DNA of 64,000 bases from Acephala macrosclerotiorum. Its lineage: Eukaryota > Ascomycota > Leotiomycetes > Helotiales > Mollisiaceae. The DNA lies in assembly GCA_014904845.1 (NCBI GenBank), contig MU119313.1, positions 1-64,000 on the forward strand, read 5' to 3'. The first letter of the stretch is position 1; each line of letters begins with the position of its first letter. Below, in pieces: positions 1 through 12,160 of this stretch. Under the pieces are notes generated by a model that did no database searches, was not told the DNA's origin, and was given only the letters and a program-made list of their open reading frames with translations. The translations under genes were made by a program, and so were the position numbers.

Positions 1-474
1 TTAATCTTTAAATTAAAAATTAATTTAAGAATTTAAAAGTACAAATTTTTGAATTATTATTTCTAAATAAAATTCGTTTTAAAAATTAGTTTTTATTTAT
101 ATCGTTTTCTCGTAAAAAAATTTTTATTTCAATTTTTATTCGAAATTTTACTCGTTTATTCGTTCTAATAAAATATATTTTTTAAATAAATACTTTTTTA
201 ATCGATTTTTTTCGATTGAAATTTTTTGTTTTAATTTTTTTTATATTATTTTTTAAAATTCGAAATTTATTTTAATTTTACTATTTCAATTTAAAAATAA
301 TTACAAATAATTCGCGAATTACAATTTTTAAAAAAATTAAAATTAAAATATAAAATAATAAAACAATTTCATTTTTTAATACTATAATTTTTTTTCTTTT
401 TCACATTAAAACTTTTTTTTTTATATTTCAATTTCTATTAAAAATAAAACCAATTACTATAAATAATCGTCGCG

Positions 475-510
<36 letters not shown>

Positions 511-3500
511 TAATTATTTTAAGTAATTCAATATGTAATTTTTATAAATTAATATTTTTTTATAATTTCGCAATCTTATAATCAAATTATTTAATCTCGA
601 ATAATATAATCAAAACAAAAAATTCTTATTAATTGATTTTCAATCTTCGATTTTTAATAATTTGAATTTCTTTTTAATAATAATAAAAAACAAAATATAC
701 AAATCGCATATAAACAATTCTTAATAAAGTCTATTAAAACAATTTATTTCTCGACGTCGTTTTATTAATATAAAAAAGTAATAAAATACAAAATAAAAAA
801 ATTCAATCGTAAATTAATTCGTTTTAATCAATAAATTAAATTTATTCGAAGTAATTCGTAATTCGTAAATCAATCAATTAATTAATTAAAATAAAAATAG
901 AAAAAATTATTAATTAATTTATAATAAACGAAAAAATTTTATGTACTAAAAAATACGTAATCAATATTACTCTCGAAATTAATTATTTTACAAAGATTTT
1001 TAAAAAGAAAATATATAATTTTATTATAATAATTACTTATAATATTTGTCGAATTCAATAAAACGTTTATTTTTTTTATTTAAAATAATTTTTATTTTTA
1101 ATATTAATTTTAAATTAATATTAATTATAAGTTTTAATTTATTAATTATAATTAATAATTTAAAATAATTAATAACGTTTATAATATTTTTAATTTTTAT
1201 TAATTTTTTAATATTATTAATAAATTTAACGATTTTTTTAATTAATTTAAATTTCTTTTTATTTAATTATAATTTTTTACGTATAAAATTTAATAATTAT
1301 TAAATTATTTATATAAAAAAAATTTTTACACGATAATTATTTTTATATTTTTTATTATTATATTTTTGTAATTTTCGTAAATTTTAATTTCTTTTTCAAA
1401 AAAAAATTCGTATAACGTTTTTTTCGTTTTTTTAAAAAAAAAAAAATTTTATTTATTATAATTATTTTTAAAATAAAATATTTGTATTAATATCGATTTT
1501 AAATTTGATTATATTATTGTTTTCAATTTTAATATTTAAAAATAATTCGTTTTTTAAAAAAAATTTATAATATTTTAAATAAAACGATAATTGTTTTTTA
1601 AAAAAATAAATATTTATAATAAATAAAATTTTAAATTTATAATTACTCGATTTGTATAATTTTTATATATTTTTAAAAACGTGTTTTTTTATTGATTTTT
1701 TCGTTATAATAATTGATTTTTTAATAAGAATTTTAAAAAGTTCAATTTTTGATTTAATTTTAATAATTAAATAAATTTTTATAAGAACGATTATTTTGAA
1801 ATTTTTTTTTCGAAATTCTTTTTTATTTTCGATTATTTTTTTATTTTTTTTTTCGAATATTTTTTTATTTTATTTTGAAATTTTAATTAATTTTTTATAT
1901 TTTTTTTTTTTTTTTAATATTTATTATAAATTTCGAACATTTTTTTAACGATAAAATAAAATAATCAATTATTTTTTTTTTAAAAATATTGTAATTTTAA
2001 TATTTTATTGTTAATATTTAAATTTTTTATAATATAATTCGTTTTATTTATTATAAAAATTGTTTTATTTACGAAAAATTTATATAAAATATAATTCGAA
2101 TATAAATAATATTAAAAAACGTAATTTGATTATTTGTTGATTATAGTAAATAAATATATAAAATTGTAAAATAAATTATTTTTATATTATATTATTGATT
2201 TTTTGTTTTTATTTTTATTAATTTAAATTTTAAATATTAAAAACGCGTTTTATTAACGATTACGCGTTATTTTAATAACGTTTAATAATATTACGAATAA
2301 TTTAATATTGATAAAAAAATATTATATTAAAATACGATAATAATTATTAATATAAAATTGTATAAATAATTTTACGAAAAATCGAAAATTGAATTAAAAA
2401 AAAAATATTATAATTTATATTCGAGAAAATAATATTTTTACGAGATTTAAAAATTTTTATTATTAAGAATATTATTTTTTTTAAAAATATATATTTAATA
2501 AAATAATTTTTAAGTTTTTAATTTATAGTATTTTTTTTTTATTATTTTATTTTATAATACATTTTTTTTTAAGTATTTTTCGTATTTTAAAAAAAATTTT
2601 ATTTTATAAAATTATTATTTTTCGATTAAATATATTGAAAATTTTAATTTAATTCGTTTGTATAAATTATTGTTTTTAATTTCAATTTAAAATATATAAT
2701 TAAAATTATTAAATATATTTTTTTTATTGAAAGTAATAATTTTATTTTATAAATAAATTTGTTTATTTTTTTAATTACTAGAAAAAATTTAATAATCGTT
2801 AATATTAAAATATATATTTTTAATAATTTATATTTTAATTTGATTTTTTTTACGATTTTAATATATATTTAATTTTGATTTTTATGAGTTTATAATTTTT
2901 ATTAAAATATATTTTTATTTGTATTTAAATTATTTTAATTATATTAATTATTTTTTATCGAATTTATATTTTAATTTCAATAATATTATTAAAAATCAAT
3001 AAAAAAAAATTCTATTTTTATTTTATTATTATATAATAATTTAAATAAAATAATTTTCGTTAATTAATTAATCGTATTATTTAATTCGAATTTAATTATA
3101 AAAATTAAAATATTTTAATCTTTGTAATTTTTAATATAAACGAGAAAATATTATAAAATTATTTTTACGATTTATATTATTTTTTTATTTTATTTATTTA
3201 TTGAAAAATAGTAAAAAATAATTATTATTAATTTAAAATTTTACTATTTTAAAAATTGTTTATTAAAAATTGAAAACAAATTTAAAATTACAATTATTAA
3301 TAATTTATTTAAATAATTTTTATTAATAATATATTATATTGAAAAACGTTTTTATTTATTCGATTATTATTTAAATACTTTTTTTTAAAACGAATATTAT
3401 AACTTTAAAAAATCTGTAATTTATTAATAATAAACAATTGTAATTATTATTCGTTTATAGTAATTTTATTATAAAATTTAAATTTATTACTTATTGAAAT

Positions 3501-6500
3501 TTATTGAAAATTATAATCAATTACAATTTTTCAAAGAATTTATATTAAAAAAATTTCAATATTTAATATTTGTAATAATAAATAATATATTTTTTTTTTT
3601 TTTTTTTCATTTTAAAAAAAACAAAATATTATTATATTTTCTCGAATGTTTTTATTTTCTCAATATAAATTACATTATAATTTTACTCGAAAATTATTCG
3701 AATTATTTTTTTCAATATACAAAAACGTTTTCAATTATTATTCTTTTAATATAAGAATTTAAAATCGAAATTTAATTTGTATAACTCGTAATAAGATTTT
3801 AATTCTTTTTAATTTTTGATTTTCTCTATTAACAAATTATAAATTAATTCGTAATACTTATTTCTAAGTATATATTTAATTATTTTTTTCAAAAAATTAT
3901 TATTTAAATATAAAATATAAATAAAAAAATAATCGAATTTAATTATTAAAATTTTAAACAAATCGTTTATATTATTATAATTAATATTTAAACAATAAAT
4001 AATATTTATTTGATTTATAAAACGATTTAAAAATAATAATTAATATATTAATTTAATATTTTTTCTTATAAAAATATTTATATTTCAAAACGAGATTAAA
4101 ATTTTATAATCGATAATTAAAATCATTTTATTTTCGTTTAAATAATAATAAAATTTATATAGCGTTTATATAATATATTTTATTTTTAATTTCGAAAAAA
4201 AATAATTTTTTTCGTATTTCAATAATAATTTTAAAATAAAAAAAATTAATTTTTTAATTTTATTTTTATTAATTTAATAAAAAGCGATTTTGTAATTTTT
4301 TATTAATATTTTATTATAATAAAATTTCTATAATCGATAGAAATTAAAATATATTAATATTATATTCGAATATAATTTATTTTTTAAAGTATTTTATATT
4401 TTTTTTAATTTTATTATTAAAAAACAATTTTTAATTATTCGAATCGATTATAAATTTTTTTTATATTAAATTATATCGACGAATAATTATTATATATTTA
4501 TTTTTTATTTTTTTTACAAAAAAAATTTTGAAATTTTTTTTTAAAACGAAATATTTTAATAAATTTTTAATTTTTAAATATATTGTTTTTTTAGTTCATT
4601 TTTAATTAAAAATTTTTTAAAATTTTCTATTTTTAATTTAATAAAAATTTTTAATATTTTTACGTAAAACGAAATAAATTTATAATAATATTCGAAAAAT
4701 TTTAAATTTTATTCGAATTTTTATAACGTTTTCAAATAAATTATTATTCGAATCGTATTTGTTTTTTTTTTCATTATTATCAATTTTAATCGAACGATAT
4801 TATATTTTAATAATACGATTAATAAATATACAAAATAATATTTCGAAATTAAAAATATAATATTTGCATTTTTAAATACTTGTAAAACGTTTATTAAATT
4901 CTGAAAGTAATTTTTTAACAATTTGAAATAAATTAAAATATTATTTATATAAATTATAATCGATTTTCAAAAATATAATATAATTATATTTTTTATTCAA
5001 TATTATATAAATATTAAAAAAATTATTAAATTTATAGTATTTATTATTAATCGTTTATAGTTTTAATAAAATATTATAAAAATTGTTTTTTAATAATTTT
5101 TTATTATTATTAATTATTAAAAAAAAAATTTAATTATATTTATAAAAAAAAAAATTATCGTATTATTAATTATTATTAAAACGTTGTTTATCGCGAAAAT
5201 AAATATAAATTCAAATAAATTTATTCGTTTACGTATTATAAATTTATTATTATTTTTGATTTTTTTTTTTATATATAATAAAAATCGATATTATTACAAA
5301 ATAAAATTCGTTTAAAAATATATTTTCGATTTATTTTTTTAATTTAAAAAAATCGAAAATTTTATTAATTATTTTTTTGTTTTTATATTTAAATTATATA
5401 AATATTATTTTAATTTTTAACGTTAAATTTATCGATAAATAATATAAATATATATATTTCGTCGTTAAATTTTTTTAATTTTATTTAATAATTTTTTTTT
5501 AATAATTCGAAATATTGATTTTTGTTTTTGATTTTTTTTAAAAATTAATTACAAAAAATAAATCGTTTTTTTACGATATTTAAAATTTTTATTTATAAAA
5601 TCGATATTATTATTGTAATTTAAAAAATAAATTTAAATATTCGAATTTTCGATTAAAATAATTTAATTTAAAATTCGAATTTAAAATAATTTTAAATTTG
5701 TATATAATATAAACGTTTTATTTTTTGAAATAAAATATTTGATTAAAAAAAAATATTAATTAAACGTTTTATTTTTATATTATACGAATTCGAAAAAAAG
5801 TTTTAATAATATTAATACGTTTCTATAAATGATTAATATATTAATAATAATTTTCAATTAAATAATTAATATTTTTATTGTATATATTGTTTTTTTTTTA
5901 AAAAAAACTTTTTAATAAATTTTTTTGAATTATTTTTTTTTAAATATATATTTAATTTAAAAATAAATTTACAATTTTTTATTTATATTTTTTAATTTTA
6001 TTTTTATAGTATTTAAATTTTTAATATTATTATTTGATTTTAATTTTATAAATAATAATATTTTATTATATATTAAAATTAATTTATTATTTATAATAAT
6101 CGTATTACGTTTTTTTAATTTATTGTAAATCAATTTAATAAATATTTTAATTAAAATAAATAAATTAAATTCGAAAAATAAATTGTAATTTAATTTATTG
6201 ATAATATAAATTTTTCTTTTAAAAATTATATTTTGTTTTTTTTGAATTCGTAGTAAAATTTCGAGTATTATAAATTGATTAATATAAAAATTATTTTCGA
6301 TTTTCGATAATTGAATTTTTATTTTTTTTATTTTTTATAACGAAAATTTATTTTTGAAATATTTTATATATATATTTCAAAATACAAAAAAAAAACGAAA
6401 TATATATTTAAATTTGTTTTTAATCGTTTATTATTTATACGATAAATAATAATAATATTTATATATTTTTAAAACTCGAATTTTAATAATAATATATAAT

Positions 6501-9400
6501 AAAAATCGTTAAAATTAAATTGAATTTTAAAGTAATTATTTTTTCTATTTATTAAAATAAATTAAAATTTGTAATATTTTTTAAACTTTCGTTTAAATTA
6601 AACGAAATTTAATATAAAACGTATAAAAATCTTTTTTTTTTATTTTCGATTATTATTTAATATTTTAAACGCGAATTTAATATTAATAAAAATTTTAAAT
6701 TTAAATTTTTAATTTATATAATAATAATATATTTTTTAATTTTGAAAATTCTAATTTTTTATAATATATTATTTGAAATTAATATATTATATACAAATTA
6801 TATAATAAAATATTAACGCGATTTATTTTATATATTAAACGATATAAAAACGAAAAATATTCGTATTTTAAAAATCGTTATATAAAAACAAAAACGAATT
6901 AATAACGTTTTAATAAATTGTAATAATATATTAAATTTAATCGTAATATTTAATAATATTTATAAATAAATTAAATCGATAAATTTTATTAATTTAAGAT
7001 TACGATTATTTATAATTAGTAATTTCGTAAATCGTTTTTCAATTCGTTTATTAAAAAAATATTTAAATCGTTATTCGTATTTTCGTTTAATATTTTACGT
7101 ATTTTTTTATATATTTTAAATTCGTTATTATTGAAATTTATTTTCGTAAATAAATCGTTTTTTATTTTCGTAAAATATATTTTAATTTTTATAATATTTT
7201 CGAATTTGTATATTTTATTTAAATAATTATTACTATAAAAACAATAAATATATTTCGATAAAAAAAACTCGTTTTTAAAATGAATCGATTTTAATTTATA
7301 TTTAGTAATTACAATAAAAAATTTTATATTTGAATATATATTATTCGAAAATTTTATATTGAATTTTTTAATATAAATATTAAATATTCGTTTAATTTTC
7401 AAATAAATAAAAAAAAATTGTTTATTTTATTTATTATTAAAAAAACGTAATCGATTTTATTAGAAAATATTAAACAATATATAAAATAATATTCGATTTT
7501 GATTTTGATTAAAAAATCGAATAAATTTTTTATTAATTTAATTAAATAAAATTTTAATTAAAAAGTTTTTATTGTAAATTTTATATTTTAAAAATTTTAA
7601 ATAATTTATTTATTATAATAAAATTTAAATTTTTTTAAATTTTTTTTTTAATATATTTGATTTTTTTAATAATATACGTTTAAATATTATATTTTTGTAT
7701 AATATTGTATTTAAAATTTTCGATTTTTTTTTATTTTGAATTTATTAAAAATAAATTTTATTTTGAATTAATTAATTTATTTTTATATATTAAAACTTAT
7801 TTTATTAATTATTATAAAATTAAATTTTATATATTATTTTTACGTTTTTTTTTTTTAAATATTTTAATAAAATTAATAAAACAATTTTTTTATTATATAA
7901 ATAAATATAAATATAAATTTATTAAATAAATATTAAAAAAAAAAGTTTTATTTTCAAAATTATATAATTCGATATTTTCGAAATAAAATATTATTTTTTT
8001 AAATTTAAATATATTTTCGTTTTTTATATTATTTATTCGATAAAATTTTTTTTTAATATTTTGAATTCGATTTATTTATTTTTAAATTCGTTTTTAATTT
8101 GAATATATAAATTAAAACGATTTTATTGAATAAATTGAAATTAAAAAATTAATTTAATATTTATAGACTTTAAATCGATTTTTAATTCGATATTTATAAT
8201 TTTTATTTTAATATTTGTAATAATATTATATTCGAAAATTGTTTTATTGAAATTTTGAGAGAAAATTTTTATAATATTAAAAGATTTACTATTAATATAA
8301 TAAATACGAAAATTGATTATTTAAAATATAACGTGATTAAATATTTTAAAAGAAAATTCGATCGAATTAATTTGATTTTTGTAAATACGAATATCGATAT
8401 TTTTATTTCGATTAAAAATATTATTTTAAATTTAATTATTTATATACGAAATATTCGAATTATTATTCGATTAAAAAAAAAAATTTATTTTTTATAAAAT
8501 AATTTGTATTTGTTTAAACGTAACTTTTTCGAGAAATAAATTATTATTACGAAATATAATAACGATTTTATTTTTTAAAAAAAAATTATTAACGATTTAA
8601 TTTTTTAATAAATTAATTTTTTATTTGTTTTTTAAATATATTATACGAATAAAAATATAATTATCGAATAAAAAAAAAATTTTATAGTAAATTATTTATA
8701 ATTTAATTTTATTTTTATTAAAAAATATATTATTGAATTTAAATTCAATTATTTTTAAATAATAAATTTTATTATTAAATATAAAATTATAAAATATTTT
8801 TTTATTATTTTTTAAAATAATATTTATTAAAATCGTATACAAATAACGAATTTTTAATATTAAAATTAAAATAAAAATTCGATAAATTTTTTATATTATT
8901 TTTTTATTTTTATTTTTTTTTTGATTATAATTTTTTTATTTTTAAAATTCGTAAATTTTAATTGAATAATTTTATTAAATAATAATATATTATTTATAGT
9001 ATATTAACGTTTATTATTTTATAAATTATAATTATTATTTGTTATAATTTGTAAATTATTAAAAAAATCGATTAATAAAAATTTGTTTAATAATTTGAAA
9101 TTTTAATAGTATTATTATTAAAATAAAATTATATAAAATTGTAATTGTAAATTTTAATTGTTTGTAATCGATACGAATTGTTTAATATTGATTTTAAAAA
9201 GAATCGAAAAATAAAATTAATCGTTGAAACGAGTTTTTGATTCGTTGATCGATAATGTAATAAAGTTTTCGATAGTATTATTGAATGATACGAGATTATG
9301 TAAGGTTTAAATTGTAGATTCGAAAATTGATTTAGTGTCGATTAGTTTTAATCGGATACTAAAAAAAATCGGTTTAAATTTGTTTTTAGATTTGAGAACG
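1..9400. repeat. AT-rich RIP-type block, gene-free
   Basis: About 9.4 kb of extremely AT-rich sequence with homopolymer runs (a T run near 478-508) and no credible gene. The few open frames (for example 3494-3754 and 7016-7402) encode only K/N/I/F/Y-rich strings expected by chance at this composition. Nearly all remaining C residues are in CpG; CpA, CpT and CpC are almost gone over long stretches. This fits repeat-induced point mutation acting on old transposon copies. The right edge (about 9180-9480) is a gradient in which + strand C is depleted outside CpG while G remains common. No terminal repeats or coding remnants could be recognised inside. Confidence 0.85.
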
Positions 9401-9503
9401 TGTTATTAGATTATTATGGGAGCTTCTAGACGGAGTAGAGTGACGAGTAGTAGTAGTAAAGTATTATGTATTCTTGATCTATCTATTGCTACGACTATGG
9501 GTA

Positions 9504-9917
9504 CTAGTAGTAGATGTCCCTGGCTCCTTCCTCACAAGGCATATCCGCCTCGAGTCCGGGTGCTTGGCCAAGATGCGATAGCATATGATCACTTCTTGAG
9601 ACAGGTATCCCGTCGCGGCTCCCTCTAAGTTCCTCTTCTCGCTGTTCTTCATCGAGAACCACAGTCTGAACATCATCTAGTGATGTGCAGCTAGAGCACT
9701 CTTCCTCCAACCGTTGACTAAATATTTTGCTTCCCTTAGCGCTGCTTGGGCTCGACGACAATGGAACTGGTGGCAATAGTGATCTATTTTCAGGTAGTAG
9801 ATGATGGGACGAGACTTCGGGGCCGCGGTGTAAAGATTCAAGCATTGCCTCTGTGTTTCCATCATTGATTCCGCTTCGATCATCCTCTATTTCTTCATCT
9901 ATCGCATCTTCGCTCAT
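9504..9917 (-). CDS. Hypothetical acidic ORF at AT-block edge
   Basis: A single open frame of 137 codons starting with ATG at 9917. The product is acidic and Ser-rich with no recognised domain, signal peptide or membrane segment. It lies directly against the AT-rich block and about 80 bases downstream of another small minus-strand ORF (9994-10200). I tried to join the two across the GTAAGT at about 10036, but the reading phases did not match. It could be a separate small gene, the 3' part of a truncated gene, or non-coding. I do not recognise it. Confidence 0.2.
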   Translation of the reverse strand: MSEDAIDEEIEDDRSGINDGNTEAMLESLHRGPEVSSHHLLPENRSLLPPVPLSSSPSSAKGSKIFSQRLEEECSSCTSLDDVQTVVLDEEQREEELRGSRDGIPVSRSDHMLSHLGQAPGLEADMPCEEGARDIYY

Positions 9918-9993
9918 TGGGCTTCATATGAGTGGATTGTATTGCGGAACTGGTTCGGCAACTACTTAGTATCTATCTCCGTAAATTGTAGTC

Positions 9994-10200
9994 TTACTTG
10001 TTAGTTCGAGTGTTATGAGGGACCAGGAGTCGACTTACGACCACAATCCCGACTGTGATCGCTGTCGCAATCACCCCTCCAAAAAATGTAGTGTCTCCCA
10101 CGCCGAGCATAATCCCTAGCCCAAATCCTGGGTGGCAGGTGCCAAAACCCGCGAAGAAAGGTATAATGAAAATAGAAATATACGATTGAGAGATAGCCAT
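9994..10200 (-). CDS. Hypothetical small membrane protein, possibly first exon only
   Basis: Open frame of 68 codons starting MAISQSY. It is strongly hydrophobic and glycine-rich with one or two likely membrane segments (roughly residues 8-54). A good donor (GTAAGT) follows the hydrophobic part at about residue 54, with a CTAAC branch-like sequence after it, so the real protein probably continues into another exon that I could not fix in frame. It sits downstream of the SesB-like hydrolase on the same strand. The family is not recognised. Confidence 0.3.
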   Translation of the reverse strand: MAISQSYISIFIIPFFAGFGTCHPGFGLGIMLGVGDTTFFGGVIATAITVGIVVVSRLLVPHNTRTNK

Positions 10201-10651
10201 TTTTGATGCGATGTATTTATTGTAGCTTAGAAAGAGTGGAGTCTTCAGAAACAGTCTCGCAAGCTGGGGAAGGGCGAGTCCTCAGGGGTCGCCATTGTCA
10301 GCCGCCAGTGGCAGTGCAGACAGCCACCAACCTCAGTGCTTTCATTTGCATTTACTCGACCTCATTTGGTGGACAATTGGGGTCAATGCTTCAAGCCTTC
10401 AACAGGTGAATTGCGGCGCAGTAATTGAGGATGAAAAGCAATTGAAGCTCTGTGCGACGACAAGAATTGCGCTGTTTTCATATCTTGCCCTGGGTTCTTA
10501 CGAGTTACTGTACGGAGCGCTCCTGGCCTAGGCTTTAAGCACTGTAAACTTAGCGAGCACGACCACTACTGCTGATCCCAAAATGGTCTTCTTCCAAGAA
10601 TCCTTAATCAATTGCTGTGGAAAGTTGCTCTACAAGGAATGGCATCGTCCC

Positions 10652-11855
10652 TCAATCGTCATTCCCTTTATCCTTCTTTTCCTTGCTACCATAGTAGGTG
10701 TTCTGCGTCTTGATGTTTTGCGCGCCGGAAATTACATTCTGATTGAAACCACCATAGATGTTCTGCTCGTACTTGATGCCAAACTGCGATGCATGTCAAC
10801 ACGGAGCTCAAGCGTTGCATCGCGTTATCACTTACAGCTTGCTCTTGGACCTTCGTCTTCCCTTGCATCAATTCCATAATTTTGCTCTTAACGACCTTGT
10901 ACCCATCATCGTTGGAAGTTTCGAATTTGCAAATGTCGATGTGATTTGTGCGCATCGGCAAGATCTCCCCAACCCCAGGATACGATGCTGAGCTCTCAGG
11001 AACAATCTAATAGAAACTTAGTACAATCCGTGATATAAACTAGGTTCATTCGTTACCCTGACTCCTAAAGTGTCGAAGCGCTCATAAAAGAAAACCACTC
11101 TGATCCTCTCTTCAGGCTTATCACGACGCTTGCTCACAATGCTTGGGAAATCTGTTCGAAGGTCCGCCAGATCTTTGCTATCTGGTTTGAGAGTCTTCAA
11201 TGTCTTCTGATCTGTTTTCTTCATCTCAGCTGAAGATTTTTTGAGCTAGATCACCCCATACCGCAGAGTTAGACCCGCCAAATGGCGTTCCTAAAAATAC
11301 CATTCCCCTGATGCTCCGGGCGATCTTGCTGATACTTTCGTCTTCCTTCACTTTGTCTCCGGACACAATCACTTGAGCGCATACGAGGCCTCCGAGGCTG
11401 TGCGCTACGGTCACAATGGGACGATCCTCCTAAAAAAGTTGTCAAAAATTGTTAATTGTGTTTCCTAAAAACTTTGATGCAGCTTTCGCTGGAGTGAAAC
11501 ATACAGTCCCATCCTTGGATCTTTCAGAGGTCAATAGAGAGCACAGATCGCGAGCATCACTCTCGAGGCTGCCTTGTGTAATCACGGCAGTGTCAGAGTG
11601 TACGATCCCCGAATCGTACCCGAAACTAATCATGCGGCATTTTTCTAGATCTTTTTCGAGCAGGTCTTCAGGCCAAAACACTCCGTTCTTCGTCCATGTC
11701 TCTTTTCGACTTCCTCGCAAGCCATGCACAAAGACAATACTTAGCAGATAATTAGCACAGGCCCGCAAACCAGACCCTCTCAATTATGTCTCTTACTCAA
11801 ATTCCGCATCTGACCGGTCATTCCACATCTCCAACCCATACTTTGCCTTTTCCAT
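10652..11855 (-). pseudogene. SesB-like alpha/beta hydrolase with C-terminal amyloid-like motif; one frameshift
   Basis: Lipase/esterase-type effector of the kind found in fungal NLR cell-death systems (SesB-like). Five exons: 11855-11797, 11739-11505, 11429-11057, 11006-10836 and 10783-10652, all with GT...AG introns of 50-75 nt. Exon 1 joins exon 2 to give the N-terminal DIVFVHGLRG oxyanion-hole motif. The nucleophile elbow AHSLGG (Ser about 109) and MVFLGTPFGG follow, then IVPESSASYPG and the late NHIDICKF, typical of the family. Exon 5 encodes a separate Asn/Gly/Gln-rich tail containing NIYGGFNQNVISGAQNI, about 43 residues, reminiscent of prion-forming motifs (HET-s/sigma/PP classes). Exon 3 is 373 nt, one base too long, next to a six-A run near 11240. 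The frame therefore breaks, and this is either a real mutation or an assembly error. About 323 codons if that base is ignored. It is transcribed divergently from the NLR. Confidence 0.8.
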
Positions 11856-12160
11856 TCTTTCTTTGTGAGTATGATTTAGAGAGAGTAAAAGTAAGTTACC
11901 GAATAAAAGTTGGTAGTGTTCATGTATATATAGAGCAGCCACGAGGCAGAAAATGAAGGGTTGAGTGGCTTTGCTCTTAGGCAGCTGAAAAAGAGGTGCC
12001 TAAATCATGTCGGCCTGTGGAACAGACCCTCGCACTGCGTCGTGTGATTGCTTGCTTTTTCACCCTAAAAGAGAAGTGGCTGCATTTCGCCCACATCTGG
12101 TCACCGACTCAGCCCCACAGACAGTTTGCCAAATACCCTGACATTCAGAGCCTCATCTGA
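11856..12160. promoter_or_regulatory. Divergent promoter between hydrolase and NLR
   Basis: About 300 bases separate the hydrolase start (minus) from the open frame of the NLR (plus). It would serve as a shared bidirectional promoter. A TATA-like TATATATAGAG occurs near 11925-11935. The NLR has no in-frame ATG after the stop at 12158-12160, so an upstream first exon may lie in this stretch. Such an exon could not be identified. Confidence 0.35.

Noticed and set aside
3494..8497. Open frames of 60-130 codons in the AT block
   Set aside because: Composition is K/N/I/F/Y only, as expected when stop-free stretches occur by chance in RIP-mutated DNA; there are no motifs, introns or starts.
9504..10200. 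Joining the two small minus-strand ORFs into one gene
   Set aside because: The GTAAGT donor leaves phase 0, and no acceptor before 9917 keeps the downstream frame open.
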